64,000 nucleotides of DNA. It comes from Paenibacillus_G filicis. Lineage in GTDB: Bacteria; Bacillota; Bacilli; Paenibacillales; NBRC-103111. A model generated the notes under the pieces. It was given only the letters and a program-made list of their open reading frames with translations, was not told the origin of the DNA and searched no databases. The stretch is from contig NZ_JBBPCC010000010.1 in NCBI RefSeq assembly GCF_038070315.1, forward strand, positions 1 to 64,000, read 5' to 3'. Shown here piece after piece: positions 18,101 through 26,994 of this stretch (position 1 is the stretch's first letter; every line of letters starts with the position of its first letter). Made by a program: the position numbers and the translations under genes.

Positions 18101-21100
18101 ACGATCGAGCCACTACCTATGGCACAATTTCATTTGCAGCAGGTAGCTTTGCCCATATCACCGCATCGGATACGGCAGCAATCAAGGTGAAGGGCGCCTA
18201 TGATGCCTTTACATGGACAGCCCGTCAAGAGCCTGCGCTTCTTGTAAAAACGACTGCGCCTGGCCAGAATATTGAAATACTTAACACGGGTCTGAATGCA
18301 ACGACTCTAACGGTCAATGGCACTTTCGACTATGTTAAGTACAAACCAGATGGAGACATTCAAATCTATAGCAAGGGATCTGGTACCAGCACATTAAGCG
18401 CTGGGGAACGTGCGGCTTACATGAATACCGAGGCAGGGAATGTGGAATTCTCGGGGCCGTACGATATGCTGCAAGTCAGCGAGCGGAGCCGGCCGGTTAG
18501 CTATGTGAAGACACTTGCTCCAGGCCAAACCGTTCAGCTTCGCAATATCGTCAACAAGGATTATTTTATTCGCATGTCAGGGCTGTTCGACTACGTAAAA
18601 TATAACGAGACAGGCAGTGTTCAAGCGAGTGATCAGGGCTCAACGAGTGCTAGCACGATTTCCGTTAGTGCGAATAAACGCATCATATTGACCAATGCCG
18701 ATACGGTTCCGATTGAGGTGCGGGCTTCCTACGATGCTTTCGAGGCAACGGATCGTTCGGAAACGGCCTACCTGGTCCAGACCCTTAGTCCTTCTCAATC
18801 GGTAGGGTTTACGAATTTGACGAGTGGCAGCGTAGGCGTAAGAATGACGGGTATTTTTGACTATACCATTTATAATACAGATGGATCCGTCTCCATCTAC
18901 GGTCAAAAACGAAATCCAACCACACTAACGGTAGCACCTTACAAACGGATTAAAATTACAAACAGCGATACGGTCGCCTTCCAAGCTGCTGCCCCGCGCG
19001 AAGCGGTCGAACTGGATAGCGGAAGCGGACCTGTCACTTTCTTCAAAGAACTGACGCAAGGACAAACCATACGTGCTGTTAATAACGGTAAATTTTCTTA
19101 TTCGCTCAAAATACAGGGCACAATCGATTATGTCAAAACGAATGCTTCCGGCAACATTCTAGGCTGGGAGAAACAAGTCACGGTTAACAGTGTGGATGTA
19201 AGCCCTGGGGACGCCATCGTTCTGACGAACGCTGGATCGGAACCGGCCATGGTTGCCGGACCTAAGGATATCTTTGCTGTAGCCGATCGTTCGGCCCCTG
19301 CTTTGCTGCGCAAAAACTTGGCTTCCGGATCACATATGGATCTGACGAATAGTTCGGGCTCTTCGGTCACTCTTTCGCTTAGCGGCGACAGTTACGATCT
19401 GGTAAAAAGCAATGCTTCTGGCGCCGTGGCGTTATATCGGAGAGGAGATGCCGCTGAGAAGCAATCGCTGGCAGCTCAGCAGCGAATGAGTATTTCCAAC
19501 ACGGGCACGGCAGCACTTTCCTTGGTCGGACCCTATGATTCCATCCAGGCGATGGATCGACTGAATCCAGCCCTTGCCGTGAAGCCTGTCGAAAGCGGGC
19601 AAAGCCTTGCGGTTGTCAACATAACCGTGTCTTCCCAAACCGTAACGTTTGGGGGAAGCTTCACTTATCGTAAGCCCGACGGCACGATAGCCAGCGGGAA
19701 GGACACACTTAGCATTCCGGCCGGCGAACGTTACGTGCTGACGAGCAAGGAAGCATCGAAACAGGATGCATACGGACCATTTGATGTATTCCGCTTTGAA
19801 GCAGCAACTGCCATATCAGGAACGGCGGCAGTGAATGAAATTCGTAAGCTTGATCCTTCGCAGACGGATGCACAATCTCTGCATGCAGACCCAATTGATA
19901 CCGCGACTGGCGCCCAAGTGATGCAGCGTACGTTGTTAACTGTACATGGTGCGGTAGATGTGCCTTTTGTCATTCAATATCATTCGCTGCTGTTGGATGC
20001 AGGCAAGCTTGGCGTAGGCTGGGGTCACAATTATGAGGCTCGTGTGGAGAACCAGGGAAATGGCAAGCTCGTGCTGCACTGGAACGCGAATCAACGTAAT
20101 CTTTTTCAAGACAACGGCTCAGGCGTGTATGAGTCTGCCGATCGTTCTGTTCGACAGGACCAGATCGTCAAACAAGCTGATGGGTCATACCGGCTCAAAC
20201 GCTTGAATGGAACGGAATACACCTTCTCTGCTTCCGGTGTCCTTCAAGAGATTCGCAGCAAGCAAGGGCAGCGTATTACTCTTACGTACACATCCGGCAT
20301 GCTGACAGGCATCACTGAGCCTGTATCCGGTAAAGCTCTGACGCTGGCTTACGACAACGGCCGTTTGGCCAAGGTAAGCGATCCGCTTAATCGGCAAGTC
20401 TCGTTTACGTACGATTCGGGAGGGCGTTTGGTCAAGATCACGGACGCTGCAGGTTTGGAGTATGTCTATACCTACGATGCAACTGGCCGCATCCTTACCG
20501 CCAGCGAGCAAGGCGCGCGACTGTTCGTGAACACCTATGATGCCGAAGGCCGGGTCATTGGGCAAGAAAGCGGCATGGCAGAGAAGGGGAGCACCCGATT
20601 TGCTTATGCGGAAAACAGTGGAACCTTAACGACGATCGTTACCGATCGTATGAACAACGTGAAGCAATTGATTCACGACGAGAAGTATCAGTTGGTAGAG
20701 GCAGTTAGCGAGCTCGGTCAGCACACATCATTTGCGTATGATTCCAAAGGCAATCGTACGAAAGTGACCGATACGGTTGGGCAGTCGAATACGTTTGCGT
20801 ATGATACGAGCAGCAATTTGACAAGTATAACGGATTATCTGGGTCAGAGCGTAGGCATGACCTACGATAATCGCCAAAATCTGCTGACGGTTACGGGTCC
20901 CGATCAGCTTCGCATCGTGAATGAATACGACGCCAAGCAGCAGCTCGTGAGCATTACCGATCCGGCAGGCAATAAGACGACTTACGTTTACGATGCTAAC
21001 GGGCAATTGACGGAAGCTGTAGATGCAGCGTCGGGTCGTACCCAGTATAATTACAATAATGGATTGTTATCAGCTATAATCGGTCCGACTGGAAATCGGG

Positions 21101-23949
21101 TTCAATACACATATGATGCAGCGGGCCGTGTGACCACCATTCAGAACGCAAGCGGTAAATCGACCAAGATCGAATACGATAACAATGATCGCGTTCTGCG
21201 TGTAATCGATCCTTTAGGCTATGCAACCAGCTATACGTACAATCCGGCCGGGCAGCCGCTTACAGCCAGAGACGCCAAGGGCAATGTCACTTCGTACCAG
21301 TACGATTCAGACAACCAACTGACGTCTGTAACCGATGCATTGGGTCGAATAACTAAATTCACTTATGATCGGGAAGGTCGTGTCACGGAGGTTACCGACG
21401 CCAAAGGGCAGAAAACGGTCTACGGCTATGATGCCAAAGGTCGTTTGACAAGTGTGGCCAATCCGTTGGGCCAAAAGGTCAATTATGAGTATGACCAGCT
21501 TGATCGTAATACGGCAATGACCGATGCATTGGGCAATCGTGTCTACGACGTTACCTTTGACGGAGCGGGCAATCCTATTGCCGTAAAAGATGCGCTTGGT
21601 CGAAAAGCCAGTCAGCAGTTTGACGCACTGAACCGGCTGAAGCAGGCCACTGATCCGTTAAACCGTTCGACTAAGTTCAATTACGACAAGTTAGGCCGTT
21701 TGACCGACGTGACCGATGCGAAGCAAGGGATGAGCAGTTCTGTATTTAATGCACGGAGTCAAGTGACTTCTGTTAGCGATCCTAACAGGAACATAACCTC
21801 TTATCAATATGATGCGGCAGGCCGATTGGTACAGGAACAGAATGCTGCAGGAGGCACGCATCAATACGAGTATCACGTTAGCGGACTGCCTTCCAAGGAA
21901 ACTAACGGAAGAAAGCAAGAGACTGTGTATACGTATATGGATAACGATCGGCTCTCAGGCTTTACAGACGCCGAAGGTCAAGTTTCCTACACATATGATG
22001 CGAACGGCAATGTGACCGCCGTGACCTCGTCTTCCGGAAAAGTGCTAACTCGCACCTTCGACAAGCTAAACCGTGTCGAGACATACACGGACGAAGACGG
22101 CAATACGCTCAACTATGCCTATGATGAAGTTGGCCAGTTGACCGGCTTGACCTATCCGGACGGCAAGCAAGTATCGTATGTTTACGATGCTGCAGGCCGG
22201 ATGACGAGTGTGACGGATTGGGCCAATCGAAAAACAACCTATGCCTACGATTCAAACGGACGCCTGGTTCAGACAGTAAGGCCGGACGGCTCTGTGGAAA
22301 GTCGAACCTATGATGCCGCAGGGCAACTTGCCACATTATCCGACAAACTGGCGAATGGGACATGGATCAGCCGTTATACGTATACGTATGATGAGGCAGG
22401 AAATCTTGTAGGGGAAAATAACGCATTAACGACGTTCAAGACTTCCGATTCAGTTAGCACGGCTGTGTATGGAGCTAGAGCAGGGGCTGCTTCGGTTACG
22501 TCCTCCGTTTACGGCGGGGTTGAGGCTTTGCATGGACTTGGTGCAGGTACCTTGATCAATATGACGTACACGGCGGACAATCGCCTCGCCACTTATAACG
22601 GACAAGCCGTGATTTACGATGCCGACGGCAATATGACGTTGGGTCCTCTCGCTGGATCGATGGGCACCTATGTGTACGACGCCCGCAATAGGCTGATCGA
22701 AGCAGGCGGTATCCGATACACCTATAACAGCGAGAACCATCGGATTGCCAGCTTGGATACCAACGGTGGGACAACACGGTTTGTGGTAAATCCGCATGCG
22801 GTGCTTTCCCAACTGCTGATGGAAAAAGACGGCCAAGGCCAGGTCAAGGCTCGCTATGTATATGGTCTCGGCCTGATCGGCCGTGAAGACAGTGCAGGTC
22901 AATATCGAGTGTATCATTATGACCGCCGTGGCACCACCGTGGCACTCACCGACTTGGCGGGGCAAGTAACGGATCGATATATGTACGGCCCTTACGGCGA
23001 AGTGCTTCAGAAGCAGGGGAGTACACCGAATCCATTCCAATACAACGGCCGGGACGGTGTACAAACTGATGATAACGGGCTATACTACATGCGCGCCCGC
23101 TATTATAACCCCGAGGTCAAGCGTTTCATTAACCGTGATGTCGTGACGGGAACCATCGGCGCGGGACAAACCTTGAACCGGTATGCCTATGTAAACGGCA
23201 ATCCGGTATCCTATATCGACCCATTTGGCTTGAGCCGCGACGGAGACACGTCCCCATGGATCAAGGGAGGAGACTTCCTGATCGACGCCGTACCTCTGGT
23301 CGGTACATTGAAGGGCTTCCAGCAGGCATTCAGCGGCATGAATCTAGTCACAGGCCAGCAGTTGTCAACCGCTGATCGTTGGGCCGAAGGAGTCGGTTCG
23401 GCGCTCAGTCTGGTGCCGATCCCTGGACTCAAGCACGGCGGGAAGTATGCGACCAAGGGAGTTATCTCTGCGGAGCAGAGCGTCGAGCGGTGGTTGGGGC
23501 GTAAGGGAACGGGTGATCTTGCCGAAGAGGGCAGCAGGTTAACTCGAAGGATACTTTCCGATGGAAGTGTTGTTGCAGATGTAACTAGTTTGCCAGGTAA
23601 AGAAGGAATTAACGTTTCAAGAAGACTATCGCCTAATGAGTTGAGACAACTAACCGACCAGCATGGAGTAGAATTTGCCTTGGTTTATGAGAGAGGAACT
23701 GGTAAAAATGGTGCAGGTGGAACGTATAAATTATTTTCTGGCACTCTAAACAGAGTAGGTGTACCAATTACAAAAGACTCGATGTTAATTTATCATACTC
23801 ACCCTGCGGGTAGCCCGTTTGCCAGTGCTGGTGACAGAAGAGTATTGGAATTATTAGAACTAGTAGGTTCGCCCCAACGCAGTTCGCAAATTGTGCCTTC
23901 CGGTAGAAATGATGTGATTAGGTTTTATCCTGATGGAACACATAAATAA
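15199..23949 (+). CDS. Giant RHS polymorphic toxin with JAMM-motif C-terminus
   Basis: A 2916-residue secreted protein with a TTG start after GGAGGG. A signal peptide ends near VRAAD. Residues about 30-1540 are about 17 tandem repeats of about 89 residues with a core of L-x-P-G-Q-S, DYAxY, and GPYDxF...R-x-x-P. Next is an entry domain (LHADPIDTATG, about 1560), then YD repeats to about 2600, the RHS core YYMRARYYNPEVKRFINRD (about 2625-2645), a pre-toxin region (DAVPLVGTLKG to LVPIPGLKHGGKYATKG) and the toxin. The last 110 residues hold H2866-T-H2868, then S2876 and D2879, an exact H-x-H-x7-S-x2-D JAMM signature, with E2825 as the possible fourth residue. This suggests a zinc peptidase or deubiquitinase-like effector. 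RHS proteins normally carry variable toxins against neighbouring cells; the target here is unknown. Confidence 0.9.
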   Translation: MKRLLFIFIIALFAFAGFQTLHASQVRAADTITYYLSPGASAEITALPSNRGIVASVKVSGGPHEYAKYLAEGGSYTYGKSTGAQTNGINGTNRLIITNTSGSTITITSGPVLFDIGYSPTPALRKMTIWPDQSVDVTNITDKSGAVRADGINDYAKYDNTGDLVIYAKRRAAGEHTLSAGNRVALTNRDTKAYEVWGPYESLQISSRNAPAVYYKTLSPGQSLEAANTSSKSFALSVGGIYDNAIYESDGSIYAYGRKKTAGTLSVSSGNSAVLTNTDTKSYEVAGPYDGFRISDRSMPASFVWSLGVGQSIQALNKTPKNFSLSFSGTYDFAEYTKTGAVASIGRGVSTASSLISSGGYLAVTNRGTSVMEVSGPSDGFNVSGRNAPALTLQTLQPGQHMEADNLNTSSASLMLTGTFDYALYQDKDGITSYSRGTKLTTLSVGASRRAAISNTGTTTADVFGAYDAFTFRGRTNPVTFYASLIPGQTVEAINRSSGNFSLVTTASTDYAEYKENGASVAFERNKTAGSSLVPPQNRVVFTNSSGVGMTVSGPFDAFQTNLRLNPAVFVQILGPGRSMEATNKSTQAVNLKTAGTYDYIQKSENGDIGLFDRGRALGFLNAPADRTVGITNASLGNVEVAGPYDIFQVVNRVNPVLFIKVMQPGQSADITNHSTNPYRVNSTFSGDTAEYKSDGTLASYGVGGASGLSLIDAGKRIALMNTSDKAGEVWGPFDAFAVNDRSTPVTFVKALAPGQTVKAKQIANSTFNVRRSGKTDYALYKPTGAISSFGRADSGTIARIVSPGESLIITNTDQTEVLVRGPYDAFQLSDRSEPALFVRTLGGSQSIDVTNLTSTTASIAIAGNHDYSMYDGNGPIKSYASGPSASRDLDAGERIGIAGTDGAAIEVAGPYDVFRVIERSTPVTYSTTLNPGQTIQAQSTSSKLFMVKVTGKFDYAKYSSVKTLDAYDRATTYGTISFAAGSFAHITASDTAAIKVKGAYDAFTWTARQEPALLVKTTAPGQNIEILNTGLNATTLTVNGTFDYVKYKPDGDIQIYSKGSGTSTLSAGERAAYMNTEAGNVEFSGPYDMLQVSERSRPVSYVKTLAPGQTVQLRNIVNKDYFIRMSGLFDYVKYNETGSVQASDQGSTSASTISVSANKRIILTNADTVPIEVRASYDAFEATDRSETAYLVQTLSPSQSVGFTNLTSGSVGVRMTGIFDYTIYNTDGSVSIYGQKRNPTTLTVAPYKRIKITNSDTVAFQAAAPREAVELDSGSGPVTFFKELTQGQTIRAVNNGKFSYSLKIQGTIDYVKTNASGNILGWEKQVTVNSVDVSPGDAIVLTNAGSEPAMVAGPKDIFAVADRSAPALLRKNLASGSHMDLTNSSGSSVTLSLSGDSYDLVKSNASGAVALYRRGDAAEKQSLAAQQRMSISNTGTAALSLVGPYDSIQAMDRLNPALAVKPVESGQSLAVVNITVSSQTVTFGGSFTYRKPDGTIASGKDTLSIPAGERYVLTSKEASKQDAYGPFDVFRFEAATAISGTAAVNEIRKLDPSQTDAQSLHADPIDTATGAQVMQRTLLTVHGAVDVPFVIQYHSLLLDAGKLGVGWGHNYEARVENQGNGKLVLHWNANQRNLFQDNGSGVYESADRSVRQDQIVKQADGSYRLKRLNGTEYTFSASGVLQEIRSKQGQRITLTYTSGMLTGITEPVSGKALTLAYDNGRLAKVSDPLNRQVSFTYDSGGRLVKITDAAGLEYVYTYDATGRILTASEQGARLFVNTYDAEGRVIGQESGMAEKGSTRFAYAENSGTLTTIVTDRMNNVKQLIHDEKYQLVEAVSELGQHTSFAYDSKGNRTKVTDTVGQSNTFAYDTSSNLTSITDYLGQSVGMTYDNRQNLLTVTGPDQLRIVNEYDAKQQLVSITDPAGNKTTYVYDANGQLTEAVDAASGRTQYNYNNGLLSAIIGPTGNRVQYTYDAAGRVTTIQNASGKSTKIEYDNNDRVLRVIDPLGYATSYTYNPAGQPLTARDAKGNVTSYQYDSDNQLTSVTDALGRITKFTYDREGRVTEVTDAKGQKTVYGYDAKGRLTSVANPLGQKVNYEYDQLDRNTAMTDALGNRVYDVTFDGAGNPIAVKDALGRKASQQFDALNRLKQATDPLNRSTKFNYDKLGRLTDVTDAKQGMSSSVFNARSQVTSVSDPNRNITSYQYDAAGRLVQEQNAAGGTHQYEYHVSGLPSKETNGRKQETVYTYMDNDRLSGFTDAEGQVSYTYDANGNVTAVTSSSGKVLTRTFDKLNRVETYTDEDGNTLNYAYDEVGQLTGLTYPDGKQVSYVYDAAGRMTSVTDWANRKTTYAYDSNGRLVQTVRPDGSVESRTYDAAGQLATLSDKLANGTWISRYTYTYDEAGNLVGENNALTTFKTSDSVSTAVYGARAGAASVTSSVYGGVEALHGLGAGTLINMTYTADNRLATYNGQAVIYDADGNMTLGPLAGSMGTYVYDARNRLIEAGGIRYTYNSENHRIASLDTNGGTTRFVVNPHAVLSQLLMEKDGQGQVKARYVYGLGLIGREDSAGQYRVYHYDRRGTTVALTDLAGQVTDRYMYGPYGEVLQKQGSTPNPFQYNGRDGVQTDDNGLYYMRARYYNPEVKRFINRDVVTGTIGAGQTLNRYAYVNGNPVSYIDPFGLSRDGDTSPWIKGGDFLIDAVPLVGTLKGFQQAFSGMNLVTGQQLSTADRWAEGVGSALSLVPIPGLKHGGKYATKGVISAEQSVERWLGRKGTGDLAEEGSRLTRRILSDGSVVADVTSLPGKEGINVSRRLSPNELRQLTDQHGVEFALVYERGTGKNGAGGTYKLFSGTLNRVGVPITKDSMLIYHTHPAGSPFASAGDRRVLELLELVGSPQRSSQIVPSGRNDVIRFYPDGTHK
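23406..23478 (+). repeat. Pre-toxin anchor, copy 1 (in the RHS gene)
   Basis: This 73-bp stretch encodes SLVPIPGLKHGGKYATKG and marks the junction between the conserved RHS part and the variable toxin. It recurs at 27810-27882 (60 of 73 bases identical by eye), and its 3' part recurs at 24361-24400. Such shared junction sequence is where toxin cassettes can be exchanged by homologous recombination. Confidence 0.8.
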
Positions 23950-23966
23950 AATTGGGAGTGGAGTCA

Positions 23967-24158
23967 ATGAACTTAGAAGAGTTTAGGTATATTTGGACAA
24001 CTAACAGAGAGGATCATGTCCTTATCAAAGTGAAAAGTGGATATGCAATATATAACAGGACAGAAAAGACAGCTTTGTTAATTGAAGATGATGAGAAGTA
24101 TGAAGCGATTATTAAGAATATGCTAGATAATGGGTGTGAAGTTTTGGAAAGCTTATAA
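23967..24158 (+). CDS. Candidate immunity protein for the JAMM-type toxin
   Basis: A 63-residue acidic cytosolic protein (MNLEEFRYIWTTNRE) starting 17 bp after the RHS stop, with GGGAGTGGAG before the ATG; a TTG at 23952 would add five residues. A small ORF directly after a polymorphic toxin C-terminus is the usual place for its immunity gene. The sequence matches no family I recognise. It is AT-rich like the toxin-coding end and unlike the GC-rich RHS body, so the two probably moved in together. Confidence 0.6.
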   Translation: MNLEEFRYIWTTNREDHVLIKVKSGYAIYNRTEKTALLIEDDEKYEAIIKNMLDNGCEVLESL

Positions 24159-24249
24159 CTAAGGTTGTAAACAAAGACTTTTGAATATAGGGGTGGCATC
24201 GCGAGATGTCACCTCTTATATTTGGTAATAGGTAGGTCTTCTTTATTCC

Positions 24250-24362
24250 GCAGAAGGTGTTCGGCCTCGTGGACGCGACAGTCGTTAGCGTATTCGATGA
24301 AGGTGCGACCAGTTAATTTTGAACATTATTCAGAAATGATAGGATTCAAGTTGTATGCGCTG
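24250..24362 (-). pseudogene. Remnant of an AraC-family DNA-binding domain
   Basis: Read on the minus strand this segment gives RIQLESYHF, a stop, then after a one-base shift LTGRTFIEYANDCRVHEAEHLL. It aligns over about 113 bp, in the same orientation, with the HTH region of the intact AraC gene at about 29226-29342 (NLNPYHFCKLFKKLTG, then FIEYVNVCRVREAERLL). A stop codon and a frameshift show decay. It directly abuts the second pre-toxin anchor. Confidence 0.7.
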
Positions 24363-25019
24363 TGACCAAAGTCATTATCGCTGCGGAGCAGAGCGTCGAG
24401 CTGAGGGGACGGGTAATGATGCACAGACACCAAGAACCGGACCAGAATGGGATGAGTATTTCCGTTCAAAATATGGAGATGAAAATGTAGATTGGAAAAC
24501 TAGTTCTGAATATAAGCTATATGGTGATAAGTATATTCCATATACACCTAAAATCAGACCAAATTCTATAATTACAAAGCCTACTTTACCTAAGGGTGGG
24601 AAACCAGAAGGAAACTATGCTAATGCTAAGGGTGAACGAGGATTAGAAAGACAAAATGAATCTGCTGATGTACTTGCAGAACAAGGATATCGCACTATAA
24701 TGCTTGACGAGTTTGACAATGGTAATGGTTATGGAATCGTTCCCGAAAAAAGTCCAGACTTCATAATAGATAGGCAAGTTTTTGATTGTTACGCTCCTGA
24801 TTTAGGTACGAAGCTAGACAACGTTTTAGAACTCTCAGAGAGAAAACTACAAAACAAGCAAGAAGAATAGTTTTAAATTTAAATGATTACCCTGTTGGAA
24901 AAAGGGCTGAACTTATTGAATTTATAAAAAGTCAAACACAAAAAGATTTAAAACATTTAGATGAACTACTAATCATTGAAGGCCGTCAAGTAACTAGAGC
25001 GTATTGGAGGTTTGAGTAA
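24355..25019 (+). pseudogene. Orphan CdiA-C-type tRNA nuclease toxin, frameshifted
   Basis: The toxin part reads ERGLERQNESADVLAEQGYR, KSPDFIIDRQVFDCYAP and, in the next frame, KQARRIVLNLNDYP, LDELLIIEGRQVTRAYWRF. This matches the C-terminal tRNA-nuclease domain of CdiA-type contact-dependent inhibition proteins. One base is missing in the A run at 24843-24846. The written frame therefore stops at 24870, and the last 50 or so residues lie in frame +1 up to TAA at 25017-25019. The 5' end is only the displaced pre-toxin anchor, itself out of frame, and the ATG at 24355 has no ribosome binding site. It is a silent donor or dead cassette. The immunity gene follows immediately. Confidence 0.75.
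24361..24400 (+). repeat. Pre-toxin anchor, copy 2 (displaced)
   Basis: 34 of 40 bases match the RHS gene at about 23449-23488 (the part encoding TKGVISAEQSVE). It has no RHS gene in front of it, so it marks a cassette cut away from an RHS body. Confidence 0.75.
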
Positions 25020-25020
25020 A

Positions 25021-25548
25021 ATGGATTTTTGGCTATCTATTGGTTCTGATTTACCTAGAGAAGTTTTTAGAAAATTGCTTTACAATATGATATGTGAGGT
25101 ATTAGTTTTGGAATTAAATATTTATGAAGCAGAAGTAAAGGATTGGTCTGATACTCAACATTTGAGTATTGGTTGCACTTATTTTTCTATAAGCATTAAT
25201 TTAGATGATGAGGAAGAATATACAGAACGTTATCGCAAGCTGAATCTCGAAACGTATGGTGTGAATACAAACGTTAATATTAGTATTCAATTTATATCGC
25301 GTACATTTGATATCGGATGGTTAAAATTCCTTGAATTTATTGGAAAATTATTGCGATTGAACGAACAGGATTTGGTTGTTGAAGATGATTCCTCAAATCC
25401 ACTATTGAAAAGAATTAAAGGGAGTTTGTTCATCAATAATAATTTAGATGAACACCGAATCTGGTATATGACTAAAGAAAATCTAGAACTACTGAATTAT
25501 CCTTATGAAGAAGAAGATTTCTTAAAAACAAGTGAAGTAGAAGAGTAG
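25021..25548 (+). CDS. Immunity protein of the orphan tRNase cassette
   Basis: A 175-residue acidic cytosolic protein (MDFWLSIGSDLPREVFRK). It starts at once after the tRNase-toxin frame, with TTGGAGG inside the toxin end as ribosome binding site; a TTG at 25012 would overlap the toxin by 8 bp. Toxin-then-immunity order with overlap is the standard arrangement. It has no membrane segments. The gene is intact although its toxin is frameshifted, fitting selection for orphan immunity against sister cells that carry the toxin. Confidence 0.65.
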   Translation: MDFWLSIGSDLPREVFRKLLYNMICEVLVLELNIYEAEVKDWSDTQHLSIGCTYFSISINLDDEEEYTERYRKLNLETYGVNTNVNISIQFISRTFDIGWLKFLEFIGKLLRLNEQDLVVEDDSSNPLLKRIKGSLFINNNLDEHRIWYMTKENLELLNYPYEEEDFLKTSEVEE

Positions 25549-25636
25549 AGGTTTGTCCAGATTTTTGGTGTCTATCAATAATTCTGTGTAACCATATTAA
25601 CCACGCCACAATGCGAGCTTGCCGTCCGTGTTGTGG

Positions 25637-26994
25637 GAGTCTGTAAAATAAAATGTGTAAACTCTCAAACCTGCTAAAATGAAAGTAACAGAAAGGTTGG
25701 GAGCACACATGGGTTTATGGACAAAGGAACAACTTCGCGCATTCATCAAGGAGAACAAGCTTGTCACCGCTCAGGACGCTCAGAATGCGTTGAAAGACTT
25801 GTTCGCCGAAACGCTGCAGGAGATGCTTGAGGCGGAGATGGATACGCATTTAGGCTATGCGAAGCATGACGTGCAGAATAAGAAGACGAGCAACAGCCGC
25901 AACGGAAAGAGCAAGAAGCAGATCACCAGCGAATACGGCGAGCAGGAGATTACGGTGCCGAGGGACCGTCTCAGCGAGTTCGAACCGATCGTAGTAAAGA
26001 AACATCAATCCAGCGTGACCGGTATTGAGGATCAGATCATCGCCCTTTACGCCAAAGGCGTCAGCACGCGAGAAATCCAGGGTCATCTTCAGCAATTGTA
26101 CGGTATCGACGTCTCTCCGACGATGATCTCGAACGTCACGAACAAGATTATCCCACTCATCAAGGAATGGCAGAATCGTCCGCTGCAAGGCGTTTACGCA
26201 GTCGTATTTCTGGATGCCATTCACTTTAAGGTCAAACAAGACGGCGCGATCGTGAACAAGGCAGCCTACATGGTCATCGGCATCGATCTGGACGGAAACA
26301 AGGACGTTCTAGGCATGTGGATCGGCGAGAACGAGTCCGCCAAGTTTTGGCTCAGCGTGCTGAATGACCTCAAAAACCGCGGCGTCCAAGACATTCTCAT
26401 CACTTGTGTTGACAACCTAACGGGCTTCTCACAGGCAATTACGGCGTCCTATTCCAAAACGGAAATCCAAAAGTGTATGATCCACCAGATCCGCAACTCC
26501 ACGCGCTACGTCTCTTACAAGGATCTTAAGAAAGTGACGGCCGATCTGAAGCCGATCTATAAGGCAGCAACCGAGGAAATGGCGCTTGTGGAGCTCGATC
26601 GCTTCGAAGAAGCTTGGGGAGCTAAATACCCGCTCATTATTCGCTCCTGGCGAAGCAACTGGGACGAGTTGGCCACGTTCTTCAAATACCCACCTGAGCT
26701 GCGCAAGCTCATTTACACCACGAACATGATCGAGAGCTACCACCGTCAGCTTCGCAAAGTGACCAAAGGAAAGAGCATCTTCCCAAGCGATGAAGCGCTG
26801 CTGAAAATGCTCTATCTCGTCACCATGGACGTCACCCGTAAATGGACAGGCCGTGTCCAAAACTGGGGACAAATGCTTCTTCAACTCTCCGTTTTCTTTC
26901 CAGAACGAATCGGCCAGCATCTGCCGTGAGGGTCAATCTCCCCCTCGGGGGAGATTCGCTATATTCGAGTTTACACAAAATATTTGACAGACCC
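25637..26994 (+). mobile_element. IS256-family insertion sequence
   Basis: Terminal inverted repeats of 28 bp lie at 25637-25664 and 26967-26994 (23 of 28 match; shared cores GTCTGT and GTGTAAACTC). They enclose one transposase gene, and a 10-bp hairpin (26935-26956) follows the transposase stop. No 8-9 bp target duplication is visible in the flanks, so the site may have been rearranged since insertion. It sits between the tRNase immunity gene and a truncated toxin. Confidence 0.85.
25709..26929 (+). CDS. IS256-family transposase (mutator type)
   Basis: A 406-residue DDE transposase. Motifs in order are the N-terminal helical region, FLDAIHFKV (first Asp), CVDNLTGF (second Asp), KCMIHQIRNSTRYV and TTNMIESYHRQLRKVTKG (catalytic Glu). 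The ATG at 25709 is preferred, since it gives the family N-terminus MGLWTKEQLRAF; the in-frame ATG at 25679 has no ribosome binding site. The frame is full length, so the element may be active. Confidence 0.93.
   Translation: MGLWTKEQLRAFIKENKLVTAQDAQNALKDLFAETLQEMLEAEMDTHLGYAKHDVQNKKTSNSRNGKSKKQITSEYGEQEITVPRDRLSEFEPIVVKKHQSSVTGIEDQIIALYAKGVSTREIQGHLQQLYGIDVSPTMISNVTNKIIPLIKEWQNRPLQGVYAVVFLDAIHFKVKQDGAIVNKAAYMVIGIDLDGNKDVLGMWIGENESAKFWLSVLNDLKNRGVQDILITCVDNLTGFSQAITASYSKTEIQKCMIHQIRNSTRYVSYKDLKKVTADLKPIYKAATEEMALVELDRFEEAWGAKYPLIIRSWRSNWDELATFFKYPPELRKLIYTTNMIESYHRQLRKVTKGKSIFPSDEALLKMLYLVTMDVTRKWTGRVQNWGQMLLQLSVFFPERIGQHLP

Noticed and set aside
15289..19820. Tandem repeats in the RHS gene as a CRISPR or DNA satellite
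   Set aside because: The repeats are about 267 bp, diverged in DNA and conserved only as protein in one frame.
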